Part shown: positions 57,173-64,000 of the stretch, piece by piece
How positions within the stretch are numbered: the stretch's first letter is position 1
Layout of the letters: each line of letters begins with the position of its first letter
Origin: Pseudactinotalea terrae
Lineage (GTDB): Bacteria > Actinomycetota > Actinomycetes > Actinomycetales > Beutenbergiaceae
Assembly (NCBI RefSeq): GCF_009733845.1
Contig: NZ_WNXZ01000001.1
Location: 620,001 to 684,000 of the forward strand
DNA length: 64,000 nucleotides
Direction: 5' to 3'
Made by a program: the position numbers and the translations under genes
The notes under the pieces: generated by a model
What the model was told of the DNA's origin: nothing
Databases searched by the model: none
The model's input: the letters and a program-made list of their open reading frames with translations, nothing else

Positions 57173-58450
57173 ATGGCCGACTTCACCGCCGAGGTGTTCC
57201 AGAACCAGTTCTTGGCCGAGGGCGCCACGGACGTGCACGCGATCGCCCGGATCACGGCGACGAACGCGGGCGCGGCCACGGCCGGTTCCCTCGAGGCCGC
57301 CGAGGTGATCATGATCGACACCTCGGGCTCGATGGCGGGTGCGAGCTTCGCGGCCGCGCAGGAGGCGGCCAAGGTCGCGCTCGACGTCATCAACGACGGG
57401 ACCTGGTTCGCGATCGTGGGCGGGAGCCACGTGGCGAACCGGGTGTTCCCCTACCCGAACGCGCCGTCGGCGATGGTGCGCATGGAGCCGGCGGCGCGCG
57501 CCGAGGCGAAGCGCGCGATCAGTATGATGCGCGCCGGTGGCGGCACGGCCATGAGCACCTGGTTGCAGCTCGCGGGCCAGCTGTTCACGACCGTGCCGCG
57601 CGGTGCGCGCCGGCACGCGATCCTGCTGACCGACGGCAAGAACGAGTCGGAGCCCAAGTCTCAGCTCACCTCGACGCTGACCCACCTGCAGGGTCAGTTC
57701 CGCTGCGACGCGCGCGGTGTCGGCTCCCGCTACGTGGTGGCCGAGGTGCGGGAGATCGCGTCAGCGCTGATGGGTTCGGACGAGCTGATCCGGGACCCCT
57801 CGCAGATCGCCGCGAGCTTTCAGGCGATGCTCGGCGAGTCGATGGCACGGGGCGTCGCCGACGCCGAGCTGCGGGTGTGGACGCCGCAGGGCTCGGAGCT
57901 GCTCTACGTCAAGCAGGTCTCCCCGAAGCTCGACGACCTGACCCCGCGCAAGCACGTGGTCAACCCGCTCACGGCCGGGTTCCCCACCGGAGCCTGGGGC
58001 GACGAGAGCCGCGAGTACCACGTGGCGGTGCGTGTCGGGTCGAAGCCGGTCGGTGCCGAGCAGCTCGCCGCGCGGGTCCAGATCGTCACGAACGGTGAGG
58101 TGCAGGCATCCGGGCTCGTCAAGGCGATGTGGTCCAGCGACTCCAGCCTCACCGCGCGGATCAACCCGGAGGTCGCGCACTACACCGGCCAGGCCGAGCT
58201 CGCCGACGCGATCCAGCAGGGTCTCGCCGCCAAGGCGGCGGGGGATGAGGCGACGGCGACCGTCAAGCTGGGCCGCGCTGTCCAGCTGGCCAAGGAGACC
58301 GGCAACGACGAGGCCACGTCACGGCTCCGACGTGTCGTCGAGATCGAGAACGAGGAGCGGGGCACCGTGCGCCTCAAGCGGCACACCGACAAGCTCGACG
58401 AGATGGCTCTGGACACCGCCTCCACCAAGACCACCCGGATCCGCAAGTGA
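57173..58450 (+). CDS. von Willebrand factor A domain protein
   Basis: A 425-residue cytosolic protein. A vWA domain runs from about residue 40 to 230 with the metal-ion-dependent adhesion site IMIDTSGSMAG (D49, S51, S53), MMRAGGGTAMSTWL with the conserved Thr, and HAILLTDGKNES with the late Asp. The part behind it, from DAELRVWTPQGSELLYVKQV, is a beta-rich region, and the last 80 residues (LADAIQQGLAAKAAGDEATA, KETGNDEATSRLRRVVEIEN) are helical. vWA, PP2C and kinase together form the TerY-P triad described in Ter-type stress systems. Good ribosome site (GGAGA). The stop overlaps the next GTG. Confidence 0.9.
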   Translation: MADFTAEVFQNQFLAEGATDVHAIARITATNAGAATAGSLEAAEVIMIDTSGSMAGASFAAAQEAAKVALDVINDGTWFAIVGGSHVANRVFPYPNAPSAMVRMEPAARAEAKRAISMMRAGGGTAMSTWLQLAGQLFTTVPRGARRHAILLTDGKNESEPKSQLTSTLTHLQGQFRCDARGVGSRYVVAEVREIASALMGSDELIRDPSQIAASFQAMLGESMARGVADAELRVWTPQGSELLYVKQVSPKLDDLTPRKHVVNPLTAGFPTGAWGDESREYHVAVRVGSKPVGAEQLAARVQIVTNGEVQASGLVKAMWSSDSSLTARINPEVAHYTGQAELADAIQQGLAAKAAGDEATATVKLGRAVQLAKETGNDEATSRLRRVVEIENEERGTVRLKRHTDKLDEMALDTASTKTTRIRK

Positions 58451-59322
58451 GCGCCGTCTGCCCGCAGGGCCACAGCTCGCAGGCGGAGGACTACTGCGAC
58501 ATCTGTGGTGCGCCCATCGAGGCGGCCTCGGCCGCCCCCGTGGTGCCGAGCCCCGCGGAGCCGGCCGCCACGGGCGAGCCGCGCGCGTGCCCGCACTGCG
58601 GCTCGCCTGCGGCGCCGAACGCGCTGTTCTGCGAGAACTGCGGCTACGACTTCACCACCGGGACGGCGCCGCAGCCGGTTCAGCAGACCGCACCCGACCC
58701 GTGGGCGCTCCCGGGGGACCAGGAGCAGGGCAGCTCAGCGGCCGAGGGGGCCGAGCAGCCAGATCCCGCGGCGGCCGATCCCGTAGCAGCTGGTAGCGAT
58801 CCGGCGGAAGGTGACCCGGGCGAGGGTGCAGCCGACCCGGCCGGGCCGGCCGAGAGCGCCGAGGAGGCTGAGCAGGCGCGCCCCACCGGCGGGCTGCAGG
58901 CGCCGCCTGTTCCCGGTGAGGACGAGTGGGTCGCCGAGCTCTGGGTGGATCCGGACTGGTACGAGGCGCAGGCCCCCGAGGACCCGATGCCCTCACCCGG
59001 GTCCCCGCAGGTGATCCCGCTGCGCCAGCGGACCGTGCTGGTGGGCCGCCCCTCCGCCTCACGAGGCATCCACCCCGAGGTCGATGCCGGTGCGGATACC
59101 GGGGTCTCGCGTCGCCACTGCCAGCTCAGCACCGACGGGCACGCCTGGTCGGTCGAGGATCTCGACTCCTCGAACGGGACCTATGTCAGCGTGCCGGGGG
59201 AGCCGCTCCCGACGACGCCGCTCGAGGTCGGGGTCCGCCACGAGCTCGCGGACGGCGAGCGGGTGTTCCTGGGCGGCTGGACCCGGCTCGTGGTCCGGAA
59301 GGCGTTCCCCGGGGAGTTCTGA
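58447..59322 (+). CDS. Zinc-ribbon and FHA-domain protein
   Basis: A 291-residue reader of phosphothreonine. Two Cys-rich ribbons open the protein (C5, H9, C17, C20 and C48, C51, C62, C65), then about 120 residues of acidic, disordered linker. The FHA domain covers about 194-287: VLVGRPS with G200-R201, the SRRH motif at 221-224 and SSNGTYV with N243-G244, i.e. all the phosphopeptide-binding residues are present. GarA/OdhI, the PknG target, has a short threonine-containing tail before its FHA; here I see no ETTS-like motif, so this is not simply GarA, but it may bind phosphorylated PknG or its substrates. Last gene of the operon; ends 8 bp from the convergent CHAT gene. Confidence 0.9.
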   Translation: MSAVCPQGHSSQAEDYCDICGAPIEAASAAPVVPSPAEPAATGEPRACPHCGSPAAPNALFCENCGYDFTTGTAPQPVQQTAPDPWALPGDQEQGSSAAEGAEQPDPAAADPVAAGSDPAEGDPGEGAADPAGPAESAEEAEQARPTGGLQAPPVPGEDEWVAELWVDPDWYEAQAPEDPMPSPGSPQVIPLRQRTVLVGRPSASRGIHPEVDAGADTGVSRRHCQLSTDGHAWSVEDLDSSNGTYVSVPGEPLPTTPLEVGVRHELADGERVFLGGWTRLVVRKAFPGEF

Positions 59323-59330
59323 GGTCGGCG

Positions 59331-61871
59331 TCAGCGACCAGGCATCGAGGACGTTGGGTCGGCGAGCACCCAGTCGGACCCGTAGGTGCAGAACAGGTGT
59401 GCCGCGCCGGCGTGGTCGATCTCGCCGGTCGCTCGGTGCAACGCTGCCGAGGAGCTGATACCGGCAGCCAGGTGGCGGTGGTAGGCCGTCATCAGCTGGG
59501 CGGCGACGTCGTCGTCGACCGGTGCGACCGCGGCGACCACGCTCCGTGCCCCGCATGCCAGCAGGGTGGCCGTGAGCCCGATCGACTCGTCGCCGGGCCG
59601 GATCATCGCGCGGCCCGTGTCGCACGCCGACAGCACCACGTGCGCTGCGCGCACACCACGGCGTTGGAGCTCGTACGCGAACAGCGGCCCGTCGTGCATC
59701 GTCACCGACGAGAACAGCGCGTTCTGCTCGTGGTGGTGCCCGTGCGCGGCGATGTGCACGACGTCGGAGGTGGCGAGCGCCTCGGCGAGGTCGGACCCGG
59801 TGGCGGTCAGCATGGCGACGCCCCGGCCTGCCCAGGCGTCGGCGACCTTCTTGGCCTCGTCGTCGGCGCGGGTCAGGTGCGGCCCGGCGAGGGCGGCCAC
59901 GTGCCCGGTTGTGGCCGGGGGCTGCTCACCGGTGACCCAGCCCGTCAGCGAGGAGGCGACGACGACCGGGCGCTCTGCCAGGTTCGGGAGCAGCCGCCAG
60001 GGCAACGATCTGAGCACCTTGGTGCTGACCACCAGCAGCCGGGACCGGGTCATCGGCACCGGCAGCAGGCGAGCGACGGCGTCGACCCGGCTGCTCAACG
60101 ACCGCCGCACGACGGTCGCCAGCGCGCCCGGGAGCCGGCGGCCGGCCATCGCGACATCGGCGAGCAGCAGCCGGTTCTGCTCGGCCACGTGCTCGGCGTC
60201 CCCGAGGTCGTGGAGCTGCATGCCGCGGGCATCGATGGTCACGGCGCCGAGACGCCCGCCTGCCGCGAACAGGGCCAGGACGTCGGTGTCGGTCGCGGCG
60301 GCGAGCGCGCTCACCGCCGAGGCGCGGACGGGGCTGAGCGGGCGTGCGCCCTGGTCGTCGTCGGCGAGCTCCCACTCTCGCTGCCTGATCGCGACCTCGA
60401 GGTCGTGGGCCCGGCGGGTGAGGGGGTCGGTGCCGCCGTCGTCTGCGCTGCCGGCGAGCTGGGAGCGGATGACGCGCAGCTGGGTGAACAGCTCGTCGAG
60501 GGTGCTGTCCTGGTGGGGGACCAGGCTCGGCAGGCGGCTGGTGGCGGCGCGCCACCGCTCGGTCGCGGCGAGCACCTGCGCGGGTGAGCCGGTCTTGACC
60601 GCTGTTCCGACGTCGAGGGTGACGAGCCGTTGCGCGTGGAGCGCGAACGCCGTGCGGGTGTCGATCGAGGCGGGTCGGGCCTGCTGCTCGGCGACGCGTC
60701 GTGCGGCCTCGCGCAGGCGTCGGCGTGCCTGGTCGGGGCGGCCTGCGGCGAGGGCCAGCTGTGCGGCCAGCCAGTCCAGCTGCAGCCGGCCGCTCGGCGC
60801 GACGGCGTGCCCTCGCACGTGGCTGAGCAGCGCCCCGGCGCCGGCGGTGTCCCCGGCAGCGAGCCTGGCATGGGTCGCAGCGAGCAACGCGTCGCGGCGG
60901 ACCGCCCTGGACTGAGCGGGGAGCTGCTCCAGGCGGCGCGCTAGCGTGGCGGCCGCGCGCGGCCGCGCACCCGCGGCCAGCACGGCCTCGGCGCGCAGGA
61001 TCTCGGCCTGCACCCACCAGCCGTCGGCGCCGCGACGGCGGAACAACCGGGCAGCCTGCGATGCCGCGGCACTGGCCCGCTCCGGTCGGCCCCGCAGCAG
61101 CTCGAGGCGTGCGGTGTCCACGAGGGCCTCGCCGACCTCGTGGGGGAGGCGGTGCTCGGTCGCGATCGTCACGGCGTCGTGCAGGAGCTCGGAGGCCTCG
61201 TCGGTGAGACCCGAGTGCAGGAGCACTCGGGCGTAGTCGCGCTTCGCGGTGGCCCGCGCGACCCGGACATCCATCCGGTCGGCCTCGCCCATCGCACGCA
61301 GCGCGCCCGGCACGTCACCGACGAGGAAGTGCGTGTAGCCGAGGTTGTGCCGCGCCTTGAACACGAGGTCAGGTGCGTGGGCCGTGTCGGCGAGGTGGAG
61401 CGCGGTCTGGAGGTCGGTCACGCAACGGTCGTGCTCGCCGAGGTACTGGCGAGCGGTGGCCCTGTTGAGGTGGACCGAGGCGAGCTGACGCGCGGTCAGC
61501 CAGCCGTTCTCGGGGTCGATCCGGGAGAGCAGCTCCACCGCCACCCGCCACTGCCCGCATCTGGCCAGCAGACCGGCCCGCTGGACCAGGCCAAGGGCGC
61601 GAACACCGTCGCCGTCGTGCCCGGGCACGAGCGAGTCCGCCTCGTCGAGAAGCGCCAGGGCCGGCTCGAGCCCGTGCCGCTCGAACACCGGTGAGGCGAG
61701 GGTGATGGTGGCCGAGCCCCGCAGCAGCTGGTCCTCGAGCTCGGCACCAGGACGCGACAACGCGCGGATGGCGCGGCGCAGCAGCTGCTCCGCGGCTGAC
61801 GGCCGCCCCACCGAGTTGGCCGCACGGGCACGCTCGATGAGCTCGGCCACCGGGACGGGTTCGGCGACCAT
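59331..61871 (-). CDS. TPR and CHAT-domain protein (caspase-like protease)
   Basis: An 846-residue protein. The first 450 residues are TPR-like helices (LASVHLNRATARQYLGEHDR, FKARHNLGYTHFLVGDVPGA, GEALVDTARLELLRGRPERA). The C-terminal 290 residues are a CHAT domain with strands starting DVLALFAAGGRLGAVTIDAR, RSRLLVVSTKVLRSLPWRLL, then VVHIAAHGHHH with the catalytic His near 706 and HVVLSACDTG with the catalytic Cys near 748. Both catalytic residues are present, so it may be an active protease. CHAT-TPR proteins often act in signalling or conflict systems. The ATG at 61871 is preceded directly by a GTG that could also start. It is the last gene of a leftward operon behind the 160-residue protein. 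Confidence 0.9.
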   Translation of the reverse strand: MVAEPVPVAELIERARAANSVGRPSAAEQLLRRAIRALSRPGAELEDQLLRGSATITLASPVFERHGLEPALALLDEADSLVPGHDGDGVRALGLVQRAGLLARCGQWRVAVELLSRIDPENGWLTARQLASVHLNRATARQYLGEHDRCVTDLQTALHLADTAHAPDLVFKARHNLGYTHFLVGDVPGALRAMGEADRMDVRVARATAKRDYARVLLHSGLTDEASELLHDAVTIATEHRLPHEVGEALVDTARLELLRGRPERASAAASQAARLFRRRGADGWWVQAEILRAEAVLAAGARPRAAATLARRLEQLPAQSRAVRRDALLAATHARLAAGDTAGAGALLSHVRGHAVAPSGRLQLDWLAAQLALAAGRPDQARRRLREAARRVAEQQARPASIDTRTAFALHAQRLVTLDVGTAVKTGSPAQVLAATERWRAATSRLPSLVPHQDSTLDELFTQLRVIRSQLAGSADDGGTDPLTRRAHDLEVAIRQREWELADDDQGARPLSPVRASAVSALAAATDTDVLALFAAGGRLGAVTIDARGMQLHDLGDAEHVAEQNRLLLADVAMAGRRLPGALATVVRRSLSSRVDAVARLLPVPMTRSRLLVVSTKVLRSLPWRLLPNLAERPVVVASSLTGWVTGEQPPATTGHVAALAGPHLTRADDEAKKVADAWAGRGVAMLTATGSDLAEALATSDVVHIAAHGHHHEQNALFSSVTMHDGPLFAYELQRRGVRAAHVVLSACDTGRAMIRPGDESIGLTATLLACGARSVVAAVAPVDDDVAAQLMTAYHRHLAAGISSSAALHRATGEIDHAGAAHLFCTYGSDWVLADPTSSMPGR

Positions 61872-61931
61872 CACGCTCTCGGTTCGTTGAGGGTTGCCGC
61901 CACCCTAGCGACTCGTCGCGACCCGAGAGGG

Positions 61932-62414
61932 TCACACCTCCATGGAGGGTGTGATCACCGGGCTGGTGTCGCCGTCGGCGAACCTGAACACGAACTGGAC
62001 CAAGCCCCGTTCGACGTCGGCGAAGGCGAAGCGACCCTCGGCGTCGACCGGTGCGGTCGAGGTCCGCTGCCGCTCCCGCAGCTCGACCTCGGCGAGGTCG
62101 CCGTCGAGCCAGCCGTCGATCCGCACGGTGTCGTTGTCCACCCTGCTGATGGTCACGACCGCAGACATGGACTCGCTGGTGAAGGTCACCGTGTCCACAC
62201 GGGTGTAGTCGTGGCTGCGCACGCCGGCGAGGTCGACCGGCATCCGCTGCAGCTCGGCGAGCTCGGCGTGCAGCGCCTGGACGGTGAGGGCGAGCTGGAC
62301 GCGCTCGTCGAGGTCGGCGGGCATGGGGTCGGCTGCCTCGAGCGTGGCTCGCAGCTCATCGAGGAGCGCGATGTCCAGCTCGTCGAGCGGCTGCTCGAAG
62401 CTCGGGTCGGTCAT
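61932..62414 (-). CDS. Protein of unknown function between the CHAT and sigma genes
   Basis: A 160-residue protein. The N-terminal 60 residues are helical and acidic (PLDELDIALLDELRATLEAA, ERVQLALTVQALHAELAELQ), and the C-terminal 95 form a beta-rich unit (VTFTSESMSAVVTISRVDND, RIDGWLDGDLAEVELRERQR, GRFAFADVERGLVQFVFRF) resembling a carboxypeptidase-regulatory-like or similar beta-sandwich fold. No Cys, no membrane segment. The ATG overlaps the stop of the sigma factor gene. Position after an ECF sigma gene suggests an anti-sigma or adaptor role, but it has no known anti-sigma motif and this is only inference. Confidence 0.75.
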   Translation of the reverse strand: MTDPSFEQPLDELDIALLDELRATLEAADPMPADLDERVQLALTVQALHAELAELQRMPVDLAGVRSHDYTRVDTVTFTSESMSAVVTISRVDNDTVRIDGWLDGDLAEVELRERQRTSTAPVDAEGRFAFADVERGLVQFVFRFADGDTSPVITPSMEV

Positions 62415-62995
62415 GTCGGTGTCCCCCAGGAGGTGTCGGATAGCAGCGCCCGTCGCAGCGCGTCGAGGCAGCGACCCCGGGTGGGGCCGATGCTGCCCAC
62501 GGGCATGCCGAGTGCCGCGCTGATCGAGGCGTAGTCGGGTCGGTCGGCGAACGCGATCACCTGCAGCAGGGTGCGGCAGCGTTCGGACAGGTCCGACACG
62601 TGGGACCACAGCACGCGCTGGTCCTCGTCGAGCTCGGCCAGGGCATCGGGCGACAGGTCGATCGCTGGTGCGTCGTCGTCGAGCTCGGTGGGGATCTCGC
62701 GGCGATCGCGGCCGGTGCGGCGCCACGCCTCCCGTTTCACGGTGACGATCAGCCACTTCAGCAGTGCCTGCGGGTCGGCGACCCGGTCGGCGTGCTCCAC
62801 CAGCCGCAGCCACGCGACCTGGACCACGTCCGCAGCTGTCTCGGGGTCGGTGCCCTGGCTGCGCGCGGTGCGCCACAGCACCGGGTTGAGCAGCTCGACC
62901 ACCTCGGCCATCCGGTGGCTCTCGCCGGCCCGGTAGGCGGCGAAGGCTCGACCGGCGCGGACAGCCAGGGAGTTCGGTTTCGCGTGCGCGCTCAT
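62411..62995 (-). CDS. ECF-type sigma-70 family sigma factor
   Basis: A 194-residue extracytoplasmic-function-like sigma factor. Region 2 covers RMAEVVELLNPVLWRTARSQ, AADVVQVAWLRLVEHADRV and LLKWLIVTVKREAWR, the -10-binding part. Region 4 covers LSERCRTLLQVIAFADRPDY, SISAALGMPVGSIGPTRGRC and LDALRRALL, with the recognition helix in PVGSIGPTRGRCL. The start at 62995 overlaps the stop of the protease gene by four bases (ATGA), and its stop overlaps the 160-residue gene. I infer control of this module, perhaps of its own operon; the promoter lies outside the window. Confidence 0.92.
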   Translation of the reverse strand: MSAHAKPNSLAVRAGRAFAAYRAGESHRMAEVVELLNPVLWRTARSQGTDPETAADVVQVAWLRLVEHADRVADPQALLKWLIVTVKREAWRRTGRDRREIPTELDDDAPAIDLSPDALAELDEDQRVLWSHVSDLSERCRTLLQVIAFADRPDYASISAALGMPVGSIGPTRGRCLDALRRALLSDTSWGTPT

Positions 62996-64000
62996 GACGA
63001 GACCTCGGTCGGTCGGTCGAGGACAGCGGCGAGCGCCCGCCGGGTCGGCTCGGTGCCGGTCCCGCCGTCGAGCCACTCCTCATCGGTGGTGAGCGCCGTC
63101 GCGATCTCGGCGGCGAGGGCCGGGGCTGCGAAGGAGGTACCGCTCCAGATGGCGAAGCCGGAGCTGAAGTCGTCGCGGTCGACCGTGCTGCGTTGACCGA
63201 CGACGACGGTGGGTGACAGACCGCCCTGCAACGCGGTGGGGACGGTGCTGACGATCGCGGCGCCGGGCCGGTGCGTGGTCACCCAGGGGCCGTCGTTGGT
63301 GAACAGCGCGACCGTGCTGCTGTTCGGGTTCTGGGCGCCGACGCTGACGAGCGGCGGGGTGCCGGCGGTGGGCACGTTCTGCCCGCGGCGCAGCGCCAGA
63401 CCAGCGGGGTAGAACGGGTCGGCGACGGCGCTGTTGCCCGCTGCTGCGACGACGGCGATGCCGACGTCGGACAGCTCGCGCAGCAAGTGTGCGAGGGCGG
63501 ACGTCGAGGCGATGTCCTCGGCCGAGCCCTCCTCGTGGTGATAGCCCATCGAGAGGCAGACGACGTCGACCAGCTCCTCGAGACTGCCCGCGTCCAGCGC
63601 CGCGCGCTGTCGGCTGAGCAGCCTGCGCAGCGCGGTGTGGACCAGATACTCCTCGACCACTCCGTCAGCACCGAGCACCGGGATCGAGAGGAGGCGGGCG
63701 CGTGCGCTGCGTTGTCGGACGACCCCGGCGATGAACGTCCCGTGGCCGGCAAGCGGTCCGACCGTACCCGTGAGCGGGTCGATCACACCGGTGTCGTGAC
63801 CATCGACCAGGAGGTCCTCGACGACGGGTTCCCACCGCTCGACGTCGGGATCGCCGTCCGGGAACCAGGGGTGGATGCCGAGACCGGTGTCCACGATGGC
63901 GACGACGGGCGCGCGCCGCGGCTGCGGCGCGTACGTACGCGGGTCGGGTGCCTGCCACACCACCGGGGTGCGGCCCCCGATGCCCGCGGCACCGTACTCA
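62992..64000 (-). CDS. S8 (subtilisin-like) serine protease, 5' end cut by the window
   Basis: C-terminal 335 residues of a subtilase. All catalytic residues are visible: the Asp in VVAIVDTGLGIHPWFP, the His in PLAGHGTFIAGVV, the oxyanion-hole Asn in AVVAAAGNSAVADPF, and the Ser in WSGTSFAAPALA. The frame stays open to the window edge (reading back through GIGGRTP), so the GTG at 63963 is not the true start and the N-terminus is missing here. Whether it has a signal peptide is unknown. The stop overlaps the sigma factor ATG. Subtilase, ECF sigma and CHAT protein on one message suggests a protease module, with the CHAT or S8 enzyme cleaving the other as one option. Confidence 0.9.
   Translation of the reverse strand, partial: EYGAAGIGGRTPVVWQAPDPRTYAPQPRRAPVVAIVDTGLGIHPWFPDGDPDVERWEPVVEDLLVDGHDTGVIDPLTGTVGPLAGHGTFIAGVVRQRSARARLLSIPVLGADGVVEEYLVHTALRRLLSRQRAALDAGSLEELVDVVCLSMGYHHEEGSAEDIASTSALAHLLRELSDVGIAVVAAAGNSAVADPFYPAGLALRRGQNVPTAGTPPLVSVGAQNPNSSTVALFTNDGPWVTTHRPGAAIVSTVPTALQGGLSPTVVVGQRSTVDRDDFSSGFAIWSGTSFAAPALAAEIATALTTDEEWLDGGTGTEPTRRALAAVLDRPTEVSS

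Overview
The window is a dense, high-GC actinobacterial chromosome segment with about 53 protein genes. No intergenic gap exceeds about 255 bases, and I see no tRNA, rRNA, insertion sequence or CRISPR array. Gene order and protein features point to Micrococcales, most like Cellulomonadaceae. The run ctaE / receiver-like gene / trpD / Lrp-type gene / DEDDh-UvrC fusion / fadD15-like / aroG / pknL / Rv2175c-like / idsA-like follows the mycobacterial Rv2193-Rv2173 neighbourhood. Starts are often GTG, many genes overlap by 4 nt (ATGA or GTGA), and several look leaderless (a TAnnnT-like -10 box 6-7 nt before ATG/GTG).

Layout. 1-16.7 kb: respiratory, tryptophan, aromatic and lipid housekeeping genes (ctaE, trpD, acyl-CoA synthetase, PPi-phosphofructokinase, DAHP synthase), with a cell-wall-linked group (PASTA kinase PknL, LysM transglycosylase, Rv2175c-like DNA-binding protein) and a polyprenyl synthase. 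16.9-22.8 kb: DUF4192 protein, UspA, then gcvT-gcvH-gcvP. 22.8-25.6 kb: the principal sigma factor with a sigmaR-like promoter motif, then two tiny paralogous membrane proteins overlapping a TmrB-like P-loop gene, then a DUF7455-like zinc protein. 25.8-33.6 kb: a second type II topoisomerase (GyrB/ParE-like and GyrA/ParC-like) separated by a tandem-GNAT protein and an ABC exporter. 33.6-41.3 kb: a GNAT/acyl-CoA synthetase fusion, then a tightly coupled string (DUF5998, phosphodiesterase, tdk, tyrA, cmk, plsC). 41.3-46.5 kb: AlkA-like glycosylase with der on the other strand, a lipoprotein, an FGGY kinase and an SDR dehydrogenase.

46.7-64 kb is the most interesting part. A ten-gene, 12.6-kb operon runs TelA, a small partner protein, a CbbX-type AAA ATPase, a four-TM GlnX-like sensor, a GlnH-like binding lipoprotein, a helical protein, PknG kinase, PP2C phosphatase, a von Willebrand A protein and a zinc-ribbon/FHA protein. 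It combines the GlnX-GlnH-PknG amino-acid sensing module with parts of the TerY-P/TelA stress systems; kinase, phosphatase and FHA reader carry a similar zinc-ribbon signature. Facing it, 8 bp away, is a four-gene operon: S8 subtilisin-like protease (cut by the window end), ECF sigma factor, a 160-residue protein and a TPR-CHAT (caspase-like) protein. I infer that the first operon is a sense-and-phosphorylate signalling device and the second a protease-based response or conflict module; a functional link between them is only suggested by position.
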